From Pannonibacter phragmitetus_B (GTDB lineage Bacteria > Pseudomonadota > Alphaproteobacteria > Rhizobiales > Stappiaceae): 64,000 nucleotides of DNA. The notes below the pieces were generated by a model. The model saw nothing but the letters and a program-made list of their open reading frames with translations. It was not told the origin of the DNA and ran no database searches. Below are positions 8,824 to 17,851 of this stretch, one piece after another. The first letter of the stretch is position 1, and every line of letters begins with the position of its first letter. The position numbers were made by a program, and so were the translations under genes. Location: NCBI RefSeq assembly GCF_050510895.1, contig NZ_JBNINT010000001.1, forward strand, positions 2,418,001 to 2,482,000, read 5' to 3'.

Positions 8824-9807
8824 TCAGGAGGCCTTGCGGGCGCCATCATCCAGCCTCAGCCCGCAAGCGTCAAATGCGGCACGTGTGCGGGCCTTTTCGT
8901 CTTCGGTCAGTTCCAGCATGGGCGGGCGCACCCATCCACCGGTCTGCCCCAGCAGGTCCTGCCAGTACTTCTGGTGAGCATGAGGCTTTTCGGATGGACG
9001 AGTGTCCTTGAGCGCCCGGCGGACCGGCTCCAGGGAATCGCGCAGCGCTCGCGCCTCTTCCGCCTTGCCTGCAAAGGCCAGATCCGTGTAGGCGCGCATG
9101 CGCCTGTCGGAGACGGTCTGCAGCAGATAGGGCGGAGAGGAACAGAGATAGAGCTGCCAGTTCAGCTCCAGAATATTGTCGAGCCACTCCTCCTCCGAGG
9201 CGGTGGAGACCAGTATCCGGTCTCCGGCGAGGGCTGTCAGCTTCTTGTACATCTCGCGCGGCACGGAGTATTTGATCGCGACCACCGTCTCGATATCCGC
9301 CAAGCGGTTGCACAGTTCCGGGCTCATCAGATAGCCGCTGTCCGGGTGGGACCACAGTGCGATGCCGATATCCACCTTCGAGGCGATGGTTTCGTAATAG
9401 CGCAGCAGCGTCTCATCCTGTGCCTTGAAGAAATGCAGGATGGGTGCGTGGACGACGATGTAGTCCGCGCCACAGGCCTGCGCGTGGCGGGCAAGATCGA
9501 TCACCACGTCCATGTTCTGGTCCGAGCAGGACATGATTGTCTGTGCCCGGCCACCTGCCGCCTCGACCGCCAGATCAAAGCAACGCTTGCGCTCCTCCAC
9601 AGACATGGAGAAGAACTCGCCCTGCTTTCCGGCGATGAAAAAGCCATCGATGCCAAGGTCATCGATCCAGTGGTTCATGTTGGCGCGGAAGCCGTCCTCA
9701 TCAATAGAAAGGTCTTCCCGGAAAGGCATCAGGGCTGCTGCCCAGATGCCGCGCATGGTGGCAAAAGCATGTGCCTTGGCATCCTTGCGTGTGTATTTCA
9801 TTTTCAT
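8824..9807 (-). CDS. Divergent dihydrodipicolinate synthase (DapA)-superfamily protein
   Basis: 327 residues. A class I aldolase TIM barrel: the Schiff-base lysine is in VVAIKYSV (about residue 199). Two family features are missing. The GTTGE pyruvate-binding loop reads AGKQGE (about 59-64), and the catalytic tyrosine region (normally PYY) reads HAPILHF (about 134-140). This makes true DHDPS or NAL activity unlikely and points to another retro-aldolase, hydratase-aldolase or decarboxylase reaction. It lies between an aldehyde dehydrogenase and a ring-cleavage dioxygenase with gaps of about 60 bases, so it probably acts on an open-chain product of aromatic ring cleavage. Exact reaction unknown. 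Confidence 0.8.
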   Translation of the reverse strand: MKMKYTRKDAKAHAFATMRGIWAAALMPFREDLSIDEDGFRANMNHWIDDLGIDGFFIAGKQGEFFSMSVEERKRCFDLAVEAAGGRAQTIMSCSDQNMDVVIDLARHAQACGADYIVVHAPILHFFKAQDETLLRYYETIASKVDIGIALWSHPDSGYLMSPELCNRLADIETVVAIKYSVPREMYKKLTALAGDRILVSTASEEEWLDNILELNWQLYLCSSPPYLLQTVSDRRMRAYTDLAFAGKAEEARALRDSLEPVRRALKDTRPSEKPHAHQKYWQDLLGQTGGWVRPPMLELTEDEKARTRAAFDACGLRLDDGARKAS

Positions 9808-9866
9808 CGCCTTTCGGGCAGGTGCCCTCGGAGGGGCAAAGTTGCGCAGGACGGCAGCATGAGCCG

Positions 9867-11299
9867 TCAGATTTCCATGCGGTGGGAAACGGTCTTCACG
9901 ACCGTGTAATGCATGATGCCTTCCGCCCCGCCCTCTCGGCCAAAGCCGCTTTCCTTGACCCCGCCAAAAGGCGTCGCAGCCACCGAGGCTTCCAGCGTGT
10001 TGATGGAAACATTGCCCGCCTCCACCTCATCGGTGATGCGGTCCACGTTGGCGGCGGAGTTGGTGAAGGCATAGGCGGCAAGGCCGTAGGGCACGCTGTT
10101 CGCCCGGGCAATCGCCTCGTCCAGCGAGCGGACGGGATTGATCACCGCCAGCGGACCGAAGGGCTCTTCCTGCATGACGCGGGCATCATCAGGGACTTCC
10201 GACAGGACCGTCACCGGATAGAAATAGCCCGGCCCCTTTGGCCGCTCTCCGCCACACAGGAGCCTAGCCCCCTTGGCCAGCGCGTCAGCCACCAGCATCT
10301 CCATCGCTTCCACCCGGCGGTGATTGGCGGTCGGGCCCATCTCCGTCTCCGGATCAAGGCCATTGCCCATCTTCACCGCCTTTGCACGTGCAACGAAGGC
10401 GTCGCGGTAGGCGCCGAAGGCATTCTCATGCGCAAAGAACCGGGTGGGTGACGTGCAAACCTGACCGGCATTGCGCGCCTTGCGGATGGCTGAGACGGTG
10501 CCTGCCTTCTGCGCATCTGCATCCTCGCAGATGATGACCGGCGCGTGGCCACCCAGTTCCATCAGCACCGGCTTGGCATGGCGGGCGGCAAGGCCTGTCA
10601 GATGCTTGCCCACCACCGTGGAGCCGGTGAAGGCAACAAGGCGCACCTGCGGCTTGGGGATGAGATACTCGGAAATCTGTGCTGGCACTCCGAAAACGAG
10701 GTTCAGGACGCCCGCAGGCAGGCCCGCATCATGGAAGGCTTGCGCGATGTGCCAGGCACCGGCAGGCGTTTCCTCCGCTGCCTTGAGGATGATGGAGCAG
10801 CCGGAAGCAAGAGCCCCCGCCACCTTACGTGCGGGCTGGCTGAGCGGAAAATTCCAGGGCGAAAAGGCCGCGACCGTGCCGATTGGCTGATGGTGGACGA
10901 TATAGCGGATGCCCGGCTCACTCGGGATCACCCGGCCATAGAGCCGCTCCGCCTCGCCCGCGTCCCACTCGAAGAACTCCGCACCACGGATCACTTCCAG
11001 CCTCGCCTGCTGCAGCGGCTTGCCATGTTCACGGGTGATATCGGCGGCGATTGTCTCGATCCTCTCGCGCAGAAGGGTAGCGGCCGTGCGGATGATCCGC
11101 GCCCGCTCCATGGGCGCTGTGCGCCGCCACACGGAAAAGCCCTTTGCCGCCGCCTCCAGCGCGTCATCCAGATCCGCTGTGGCTGCGACGGGCAGTCTGC
11201 CGGTCTCTTCTTCGGTTGCCGGGTTGATCACAGACAGGGCTTCCCCGTCTTGCGCCATGCGCCACCGATGTAGAGCTGGAGGTCAGGATAGTCGTGCAT
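9867..11299 (-). CDS. NAD(P)-dependent aldehyde dehydrogenase (succinate-semialdehyde type), one frameshift
   Basis: The start is best placed at ATG 11299, giving MHDYPDLQLYIGGAWRKTG, the usual ALDH N-terminus. The frame then breaks at the C-run 11243-11246 (four seen, five expected) and resumes as EALSVINPATEEETG. Restored length is 477 residues. Catalytic motifs are present: SPWNFPLSQ, GSTVVGKHL, ELGGHAPVI with the general-base glutamate, and NAGQVCTSP with the nucleophile cysteine. It resembles the GabD/succinate-semialdehyde branch. First gene of the minus-strand catabolic group and divergent from a LysR regulator. Probable role: oxidation of a muconate-type or small semialdehyde made by the neighbouring dioxygenase or aldolase. 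Confidence 0.9.
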
Positions 11300-11409
11300 G
11301 ATGGTGCCTTCTGTTCCTTGTCTGTTTCGTCTGCCCGGCATGACCGCAGGCCAACAGGGAAAGCGTGTTGAAGGCAGGATCGGCGAAAGCTGAATTATCG
11401 GCAAGACAG

Positions 11410-11424
11410 ATTTATCTGATAAAT
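11410..11424. promoter_or_regulatory. LysR-type box in divergent promoter
   Basis: ATTTATCTGATAAAT is a perfect 7+1+7 inverted repeat and fits the T-N11-A pattern of LysR-type binding sites. It is in the 170-base divergent region between the aldehyde dehydrogenase (minus) and the LysR gene (plus), 45 bases before the LysR start. The surrounding 60 bases are much more AT-rich than the rest of the region. Confidence 0.65.
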
Positions 11425-11469
11425 TTATACTGATTTTATTATCAATAAGACCGGTGGCGGAGTGCCCCA

Positions 11470-12372
11470 ATGAAAATCACCCTGAAGCAGATCCAGAGCT
11501 TTCTCGCCGTGGCGGAGGCTGGCAGCTTTTCTCTCGCCGCCAAACGCCTCAACACCGCTCAGCCGGCATTGTCTCAATCCATCAAGGATCTGGAGACTGA
11601 CCTTGGGGTGCGCCTGTTTGACCGCACGACACGGCGGGTGGAGCTGACGGCGGCGGGCGAAGAGTTCCGCCATCCCTCCGCCAAAGTGCTGGAAGATCTG
11701 GAGCATGCGGTGGAGGGTCTGCACATGCTGGCCGACCGGCGGCGCGGCAAGCTGCGCGTGGCGGCGCCGCCGCTTCTCGCCAGCTTCGTACTGCCAAAAG
11801 TGATTGCCAGCTTTCAGGCAGCCTCTCCCGGCATCGCCGTACAGCTGTCCGATGTGGGAACCGAGCAAATTCTGGAGGCCGTGCGCAGCGGCAGGGCCGA
11901 CTGTGCCGTCGGCACGTTTCCCCCGGCAGGCGATGACATCGAGCGCCAGCCGCTCGTACGCGACAGCCTGATGCTGTTCTGCCGGGAGGACAGTGCTTTT
12001 GCGGCAAGAGACAGCGCGGTCTGGTCCTCCCTTGCCGAGGCGCCGCTGGTGACGCTGACACGGGACTCCGGCATCCGCCTGCTCGTGGAAGTGGGCTTTG
12101 AAAGCGTACGGATCGAGCCCCGGATCAGCTTTGAGGTGACGCAGATCACCACCGCTCTGGCGCTGGTTGAGGCGGGACTAGGCGTTGCCGTCTTGCCCGC
12201 CTATGCACGCGCTGCCGTGCGCGGGCCCGCCATCCGCGCACTGCCTCTGGAAGAACCCGTCATCGCCCGCGAGATCATGCTGTTGAAATCCCGGGACCGC
12301 ATGCCGACCCCTGCTGCTCAGGCCTTCATCGAGCACCTGACCCGCGCCCTCAAACGGCTGGCCGCAGCATAA
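11470..12372 (+). CDS. LysR-family transcriptional regulator
   Basis: 300 residues. The N-terminal winged helix (residues 1-60: LKQIQSFLAVAEAGSFSLAA, TAQPALSQSIKDLE, RLFDRTTR) is followed by a type 2 periplasmic-binding-like effector domain. It is divergent from the aldehyde dehydrogenase that opens the 11.3-1.7 kb cluster, with a palindromic T-N11-A box between them, so it most likely activates that cluster in response to a pathway metabolite and represses itself. The stop is 37 bases from the convergent CoA-ligase stop. Effector identity is unknown. Confidence 0.9.
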   Translation: MKITLKQIQSFLAVAEAGSFSLAAKRLNTAQPALSQSIKDLETDLGVRLFDRTTRRVELTAAGEEFRHPSAKVLEDLEHAVEGLHMLADRRRGKLRVAAPPLLASFVLPKVIASFQAASPGIAVQLSDVGTEQILEAVRSGRADCAVGTFPPAGDDIERQPLVRDSLMLFCREDSAFAARDSAVWSSLAEAPLVTLTRDSGIRLLVEVGFESVRIEPRISFEVTQITTALALVEAGLGVAVLPAYARAAVRGPAIRALPLEEPVIAREIMLLKSRDRMPTPAAQAFIEHLTRALKRLAAA

Positions 12373-12411
12373 TGGGGGCAGCGGGTATAGCCACCGCCTG
12401 CCCCCTTCTCT

Positions 12412-14049
12412 TCAGCTCGCCTCTTTCAACCGGAACCGCTGGATCTTGCCGGTCTGCGTTTTGGGCAGGGCATCGGTAAAGAGGATGCGGCGCGGGTATT
12501 TGTAGGGCGCGATGGTTGCCTTCACGTGGTCCTGCAGGCGCTTGATGGTGACTGCATCCGGCTCCACACCGGCGCTCAGCACCACATGGGCCTCGACGAT
12601 CTGCCCGCGCTCCTCATCCGGCGCGCCGATGACGGCGCATTCCAGCACGTCGGGATGAGCCAGAAGCGCGGCTTCCACATCGGGACCTGCGATGTTGTAG
12701 CCGGCGGAAATGATCATGTCGTCGTTGCGGGCGGCAAAGTGGAAGTAGCCCTGCTCGTCCTGCCAGAAGGCATCGCCGGTGATGTTCCAGCCTTCATGCA
12801 CATAGCCGGTCTGGCGGCTGTCGGAGAGATAGCGGCAGCCGGTCGGCCCGCGCACGGCCAGACGCCCCACCTCGCCGCGCGGCATCTCGCGGCCCAGATC
12901 ATCAACGATCCGCGCCTCGTAACCGGTTACGGGACGGCCTGTGCAGGCCGGGTGGCTGTCACCGAAGCGGTTGGAGATGAAGATATGCAGCATTTCCGTG
13001 GCACCGATGCCATCCAGCATCGGCTTGCCGGTCTTGGCCTTCCACTCCTCATAGACCGGCGCAGGCAGCGTTTCGCCTGCCGAGACGGCGGCGCGAAGGC
13101 TGGACAGGTCCGCGCCCTCGTCCATGGCCTTCAACATCACCCGGTAGGCGGTGGGCGCCGTGAAGCAGACCGTGGCGCGGTACTTCTGGATGATCTCGAT
13201 GAGGTTCGGCGGCGAGGCGGTTTCCAGCAGCGCCGCCGCCGCACCAAAGCGCAGCGGGAACACGGCAAGGCCGCCAAGGCCAAAGGTGAAGGCGAGCGGC
13301 GGGGAGCCGACGAACACATCTTCCGGCGTCACGCCCAAAACCTCGCGGGCATAGCCATCTGCGATGATCAGGATGTCCCGGTGGAAGTGCATCGTTGCCT
13401 TGGGATCACCCGTGGTGCCAGAGGTAAAGCCCAGCAGGGCCACGTCGTCGCGGCCCGTCTTCACCGCTTCAAAGCGCACGGACTTGCCCAGCGCCACACG
13501 GTCCAGCTCCGCATCATGATTGGCGGTGCCATCGAAGCCGATCACGGTCTTGAGGTAGGCAGAGTCCTTGGCACAGGCGACCATCTCGTCCATCAGCCGC
13601 GTGTCGCACAGGGCAACCGTGATTTCGGCCTTGTCAACGATCTTCGCCAGTTCGCCGGCCCGCAGCATAGGCATGGTGTTGACCACCACGGCACCTGCCT
13701 TGGTCGCCGCCAGCCAGCAAGCCACCATGGCCGGGTTGTTGGCCGAGCGGATCAGCACCCGGTTGCCGGGCTTCACGCCATAATCCTCGACCAGCGCATG
13801 GGCGATGCGACTTGTCCAGTCGGCCAGTTCCTTGTAGGTGCGCTGGCGGCCATTGCCGATCAGCGCCACATGGTCGCCGAAGCCCTTTTCCACCATGCGG
13901 TCGGTCAGCTCCACGCCCGCGTTGAGGTAGTCGGGATAGTCGAAGCCCTCAAGCTTCAGCTCCGGCCACAGCTCCACGGGCGGCAGGTTGTCCCGGGTGA
14001 ATGTATCCACATGGGCACTCGGACCCAGTTTCAGCACAGCTGTCATCAT
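12412..14049 (-). CDS. 2-aminobenzoate-CoA ligase (benzoate-CoA ligase family)
   Basis: 545 residues from the ATG at 14049 (or the adjacent ATG at 14046), preceded by GGGGAT. An ATP-dependent adenylate-forming enzyme: P-loop FTSGTTGDPKATMH (A3), DGIGATEM (A5), GWNITGDAFW (A7), RNDDMIISAGYNIAG (A8), and the catalytic lysine in TQTGKIQRF near the C-terminus (A10). The benzoate-CoA ligase subgroup is suggested by PPVELWPELKLEGFDYPDYLN at the N-terminus. It would convert anthranilate to anthraniloyl-CoA, the first step of the pathway run by the other genes of this operon. Salicylate or another 2-substituted benzoate is a possible alternative substrate. Last gene of the operon. Confidence 0.88.
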   Translation of the reverse strand: MMTAVLKLGPSAHVDTFTRDNLPPVELWPELKLEGFDYPDYLNAGVELTDRMVEKGFGDHVALIGNGRQRTYKELADWTSRIAHALVEDYGVKPGNRVLIRSANNPAMVACWLAATKAGAVVVNTMPMLRAGELAKIVDKAEITVALCDTRLMDEMVACAKDSAYLKTVIGFDGTANHDAELDRVALGKSVRFEAVKTGRDDVALLGFTSGTTGDPKATMHFHRDILIIADGYAREVLGVTPEDVFVGSPPLAFTFGLGGLAVFPLRFGAAAALLETASPPNLIEIIQKYRATVCFTAPTAYRVMLKAMDEGADLSSLRAAVSAGETLPAPVYEEWKAKTGKPMLDGIGATEMLHIFISNRFGDSHPACTGRPVTGYEARIVDDLGREMPRGEVGRLAVRGPTGCRYLSDSRQTGYVHEGWNITGDAFWQDEQGYFHFAARNDDMIISAGYNIAGPDVEAALLAHPDVLECAVIGAPDEERGQIVEAHVVLSAGVEPDAVTIKRLQDHVKATIAPYKYPRRILFTDALPKTQTGKIQRFRLKEAS

Positions 14050-14180
14050 CAATCCCCTGGATGGTTGCCCGCTGTCGCGGACCTGCGGCCCTTCCTTTTG
14101 CGGAAGCGGGTTTTCCCTTGAGCCGCCTTGTCTTGTTCCTGAGCGTCGTCTTCCCAAATCTCACAATCCGCGCATGCGGA

Positions 14181-14615
14181 TCACTCAGGCACCACGGCTG
14201 TTGCCTCGATCTCCACCAGCGCCTCGTCTTCCACGAGCCCGGCCACCTGCACCAGCGCCATGGCCGGGAAGTGCTTGCCCAGAACCTTGCGGTAGACAGA
14301 ACCGACATCACGCAGGCTCGTGAGATAGAGCTGCTTGTCGGTGACATACCAGGTCATCCGCACCAGATGCTCCGGCCCGGCCCCGCCCTCGCGCAGCACC
14401 TCGACGATGTTCTTCAGCGTCTGCTCCACCTGTCCGGTGAAGTCCTTCGCCTCGAACTCCTGCTGGCCGTTCCAGCCGATCAGGCCGCCGAGGAAAAGCA
14501 TGCGGCCGCTGGCAGCAACGCCGTTGGAATAGCCCTTGGCGGGCTTCCAGTTGCGCGGGTTCAAAAACGCGTGCGGGCTTTCGGCGGTGGAGGCATCTGC
14601 CGTTGTCTGTGTCAT
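14181..14615 (-). CDS. RidA/YjgF-family enamine/imine deaminase
   Basis: 144 residues from ATG 14615 with GGAAG upstream. RidA-fold protein: FLNPRNWKPAKGYSNGV, GRMLFLGGLIGWN, LREGGAGPEHLVRMTWYVTD and the C-terminal VEIEATAVVPE. Members hydrolyse enamines or imines to ketones plus ammonia; 2-aminomuconate deaminase belongs to this family. In an anthraniloyl-CoA operon it is a good candidate for releasing the amino nitrogen from the enamine product made by the monooxygenase/reductase, a step otherwise unassigned here. The typical ridA arginine (R in the LVRMTWY segment) is present. Function is inferred from context. Confidence 0.85.
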   Translation of the reverse strand: MTQTTADASTAESPHAFLNPRNWKPAKGYSNGVAASGRMLFLGGLIGWNGQQEFEAKDFTGQVEQTLKNIVEVLREGGAGPEHLVRMTWYVTDKQLYLTSLRDVGSVYRKVLGKHFPAMALVQVAGLVEDEALVEIEATAVVPE

Positions 14616-14677
14616 GTGGCCTTCCCGTCTTCCTGCGGGGTCATCTGCCCCGCTGATTGCATTCAAATTCCGGTTGC

Positions 14678-15822
14678 TCAGCGCGCCTCGCCCAGCGCGG
14701 CACGGGCGATGACGATCTTCTGCACGTCGCTCGCCCCCTCGTAGATGCGCAGGGCGCGGATCTCGCGATAAAGGCTTTCCACGGCAAAGCCCTTGCGCAC
14801 GCCGTCGCCGCCATGCAGCTGCAGGGCCGTGTCGATGACGCGCTGGGCCGCTTCCGTCGCATGCAGCTTGGCCATCGCCGCCTCACGGCTGACACGGGCG
14901 GCGCCCATGTCCTTGGTCCAGGCAGCGCGGTAGACCAGCAGCGCCGAGGCATCCACATCCAGCGCCATATCCGCGATATGCCCTTGCACCATCTGCAGCT
15001 CGGACAGCGGCGCACCGAAGAGCTGACGCTGGCGCACGCGGGCCAGAGCCTCGTCCAGCGCCCGGCGGGCAAAGCCCAGCGCCGCTGCGCCGACGGTGGA
15101 GCGGAACACGTCCAGAACCGACATGGCGATCTTGAAGCCGTCCCCGCGCTTGCCGATCAACGCCGTCTCCGGCAGGCGGATGTTGTTGAAACGCAGATGC
15201 GCCAGCGGATGGGGCGCGATCACCTCGATGCGCTCGACGATCTCCAGCCCCGGCGTATCCGCAGGCAGCAGGAAGGCGGAGAGGCCCTTGGCCCCCGGCG
15301 CTTCGCCCGTGCGGGCAAACACCACATAAAGGTCAGCGATGCCGCCGTTGGAAATGTAGGTCTTCTCACCGGTCAGGATGAAGCCGCCCGGAACGGCCTC
15401 TGCCGCTGCGGTGCTGTTGGCCACATCCGAACCGGAGCCCGGCTCCGTCAGGGCAAAGGCGCTGATCGCGGTGCCGGCACGGGTACGCTCCAGCCACTTG
15501 CGCTGCTCCGCCGTGCCGAACAGGGAGACGCCCCCATGCCCAGCCCCTGCATCGCAAAGGCAAAATCGGCTAGGCCATCATGCCGGGCAAGCGTTTCACG
15601 GATGAGGCAGAGGCTGCGCACATCCAGAGTCTCGCCCTCGCCTGCACCCGAATGACGCAGCCAGCCAGCCTGCCCCAGATCGCGCACCAGCGTGCGGCAG
15701 GCCTCGTCCGTGTCGGCATGGTCCACGTGCAGATGCGCGGCACACCATGCATCCAACGCCTCGGCCAGCTCGCGGTGGCGGGACTCGAAGAAAGGCCAGG
15801 AGAGGAAAGAGCGGTCGGCCAT
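14678..15822 (-). CDS. Acyl-CoA dehydrogenase, one frameshift
   Basis: Starts at ATG 15822, one base after the enoyl-CoA hydratase stop. The N-terminal part reads MADRSFLSWPFFE... to AMQGLGMG, then the frame breaks in the C-run 15531-15535 (five seen, six expected) and continues VSLFGTAEQRKWLERTRAGT, FALTEPGSGSDVANS to the stop at 14678. Restored length is 381 residues, normal for the family. FALTEPGSGSD (flavin/substrate binding), GEKTYISNGG and the C-terminal YEGASDVQKIVIAR are intact. An FAD enzyme that would oxidise a cyclic or ring-opened acyl-CoA in the beta-oxidation-like part of the anthraniloyl-CoA route. Confidence 0.9.
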
Positions 15823-15823
15823 C

Positions 15824-16636
15824 TCAGTTGCCCTCGAAAACCGGCTTCTGCTTGGCAACGAAGGCATGGTAGGCGCGGGCGAAGTCCTGCGTCTGCATGC
15901 AGATGGCCTGCGCCTGCGCTTCTGCCTCGATGGCCTGTTCCAGCCCCATGTTCCATTCCTGGTTCAGCTGGGTCTTGGTGATGCCATGGGCAAAGACCGG
16001 TCCAGAGGCGAGCCTTGCGGCCAGCGCCATGGCTTCCTCTTCCAGCTTGTCCGCCTCATGCAAGGCATTGAAGAAGCCCCAGCGCTCGCCCTCGGCTGCA
16101 CTCATGGTGCGGCCCGTGTAAAGCAGTTCCGCCGCCCGGCCCTGACCGATGATCCGCGGCAGCATGGCGCAGGCGCCCATGTCGCAGCCCGCAAGGCCAA
16201 CGCGGGTGAAGAGGAAAGCTGTCTTGGCCTCCGGCGTTGCCAGCCGCAGGTCGCTGGCCATGGCGACGATCGCCCCGGCCCCGACGCACACACCATCCAC
16301 CGCCGCGATGATGGGCTTGCCGCAGCCGATCATAGCCTTCACCAGATCACCGGTCATGCGGGTGAAAGCAAGCAGGCCCTTCATGTCGAGCCCGACCAGC
16401 GGGCCGATGATGTCATGCACATCCCCGCCCGAGCAGAAGTTGCCGCCGTTGGAGGCGAAGACCACCACATCCACATCATCGGCATAGACAAGGGCGCGGA
16501 AGGTGTCGCGCAGCTCCGCATAGCTGTCGAAAGTCAGCGGGTTCTTGCGGTCTGGACGGTTGAGGCTCACACGCGCGATGCGGTCCTTCACCTGCCAGAG
16601 AAAGTGCTGGGGCTTCAGATCAGCCAGAGCGGTCAT
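15824..16636 (-). CDS. Enoyl-CoA hydratase/isomerase family protein
   Basis: 270 residues. Crotonase fold: oxyanion-hole segments ASNGGNFCSGGDVHD (about 62-76) and DGVCVGAGAIVAMASD (about 114-129), with a GLAGCDMGACAMLPRIIG segment in the third position. The usual second catalytic glutamate position reads D in this segment, typical of crotonases with ring-hydrolase or atypical hydratase activity. The ATG overlaps the MarR stop (ATGA). Likely hydrates or hydrolytically opens the alicyclic CoA thioester formed after dearomatisation of anthraniloyl-CoA. Confidence 0.9.
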   Translation of the reverse strand: MTALADLKPQHFLWQVKDRIARVSLNRPDRKNPLTFDSYAELRDTFRALVYADDVDVVVFASNGGNFCSGGDVHDIIGPLVGLDMKGLLAFTRMTGDLVKAMIGCGKPIIAAVDGVCVGAGAIVAMASDLRLATPEAKTAFLFTRVGLAGCDMGACAMLPRIIGQGRAAELLYTGRTMSAAEGERWGFFNALHEADKLEEEAMALAARLASGPVFAHGITKTQLNQEWNMGLEQAIEAEAQAQAICMQTQDFARAYHAFVAKQKPVFEGN

Positions 16637-17115
16637 TGCGCGTCCTTCCCGAGTTTCTTCAATATGTCCTTGAGCGCGTCCAGATCCGCGTCAGTCAGCT
16701 TGGCGAAGAGCTGATCCACCTCCCGCTCATGATCGGCGGCCAGCTTCTCGAACTGCGCCAGCCCCTCATCCGTCAGCGACACATGCACCGTGCGCCGGTC
16801 TGCCTCGAAGGGCACACGGCGGACGAGGCCGTCCTTTTCCAGCCGGTCCACCACCGTGGTGGCATTGCCGTTGGAGACGAGCAGCAGGCGTGACAGCTCA
16901 CTCATGCTCAGCGGCACGCGGCGGCGGTAGAGCGCGGCCATCACGTCGAAGCGCGGCAGCGTCGTGTCATGCTCCACCCGCAGAAACTCGCGCAGGTGCG
17001 CTTCCGCCATGCGGGTGACGCCGAGAATGCGGATCCAGGTTTTCAGCCGGCGCTTGGAGAGCGGCACGGAAGCTGCTTCCGCTTGCACCACGGCTGTTTC
17101 TCTCTCTGCGCTCAT
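16633..17115 (-). CDS. MarR-family regulator of the anthraniloyl-CoA operon
   Basis: 160 residues. Winged-helix MarR fold: MSELSRLLLVSNGNATTVVDRLEKDGLVRR recognition region and DRRTVHVSLTDEGLAQFEKL wing. It sits inside the operon and overlaps both neighbours by four bases, so it is co-transcribed and likely autoregulated. MarR regulators encoded with aryl-CoA pathways (BadR, CouR and FerC types) are often repressors released by the aryl-CoA thioester, which would be anthraniloyl-CoA here. The perfect 18-base palindrome at 20219-20236 ahead of the operon is the obvious candidate operator. Confidence 0.9.
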   Translation of the reverse strand: MSAERETAVVQAEAASVPLSKRRLKTWIRILGVTRMAEAHLREFLRVEHDTTLPRFDVMAALYRRRVPLSMSELSRLLLVSNGNATTVVDRLEKDGLVRRVPFEADRRTVHVSLTDEGLAQFEKLAADHEREVDQLFAKLTDADLDALKDILKKLGKDAQ

Positions 17116-17851
17116 ACCTCGCCTCCCGAAATGGCCATCGCCTGCCCGTTCACCCCGTCAGATCCGGCAGCGCACAGATAAAGGGCCATGGCCGTCACCT
17201 CCTGCGGGGTGATGAGGCGCTTCTGCGGATTGGTGTCCGCAAGGGCGGCCACGGCGTCGTCCCGGCTCTTGCCGGTCTTGGCCATGATGTTCTGAACAGA
17301 GCGTTCCGTCATCTCCGTATCGAGGAAGCCGGGACAAATGGCGTTGACCGTCACCGGACGGCGGGCCACTTCCAGCGCCAGCGCCTTCACAAGGCCGACA
17401 ACCCCGTGCTTGGCCGCCACATAGGGCGCCACATAGGGATAGCCCTTCAGACCTGCCGTGGAAGCAATGGCGATGAGCCGCCCCCAGCCGTCCATCCGGG
17501 CAAGCCCCTCACGGAAGGTGAGGAACACGCCGGTCAGGTTCACCGCCAGCATGGCATTCCACTGATCCAGCGACGTGCGGCCAAAGGGGCGCTTTCGGCA
17601 GCGCCCGCATTTGCAATCACCACGTCCACCGGGCCTGCAGCCTCGAACAGCGCCTTCACGGAAGCCTCGTCCGTCACGTCAGCCGTCAGCCCCCGCACTC
17701 CCGGCAGGGAAGCCGCCACCGCCTGCAGCGGCTCCGCCCTCCGGCCGGTAATGATGACCTGTGCTCCGGCAGCATGGAAACCGCGGGCCAGATCTGCTCC
17801 TGCGCCCGTGCCGCCGCCCGTGATGAGAACGCGCCGTCCTGCCACCGTCAT
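17112..17851 (-). CDS. SDR-family 3-hydroxyacyl-CoA dehydrogenase-like protein, one frameshift
   Basis: Starts at ATG 17851, overlapping the preceding stop (ATGA). First part: VLITGGGTGAGADLARGFH (NAD-binding TGxxxGxG variant) and VIANAGAAES; then the frame breaks around 17583-17589 (a missing T or G in a short run) and continues RTSLDQWNAMLAVNLTGVF, STAGLKGYPYVAPYVAAKHG with the catalytic Ser and YxxxK. Restored length is 246 residues. A classical SDR that would oxidise a 3-hydroxyacyl-CoA intermediate in the anthraniloyl-CoA pathway. The frameshift separates the cofactor site from the catalytic site, so if it were genuine the protein would be dead. Confidence 0.87.

Noticed and set aside
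12526..14121. Long open frame on the plus strand opposite the CoA ligase
   Set aside because: Shadow of the ligase, which has clear adenylation motifs on the other strand.
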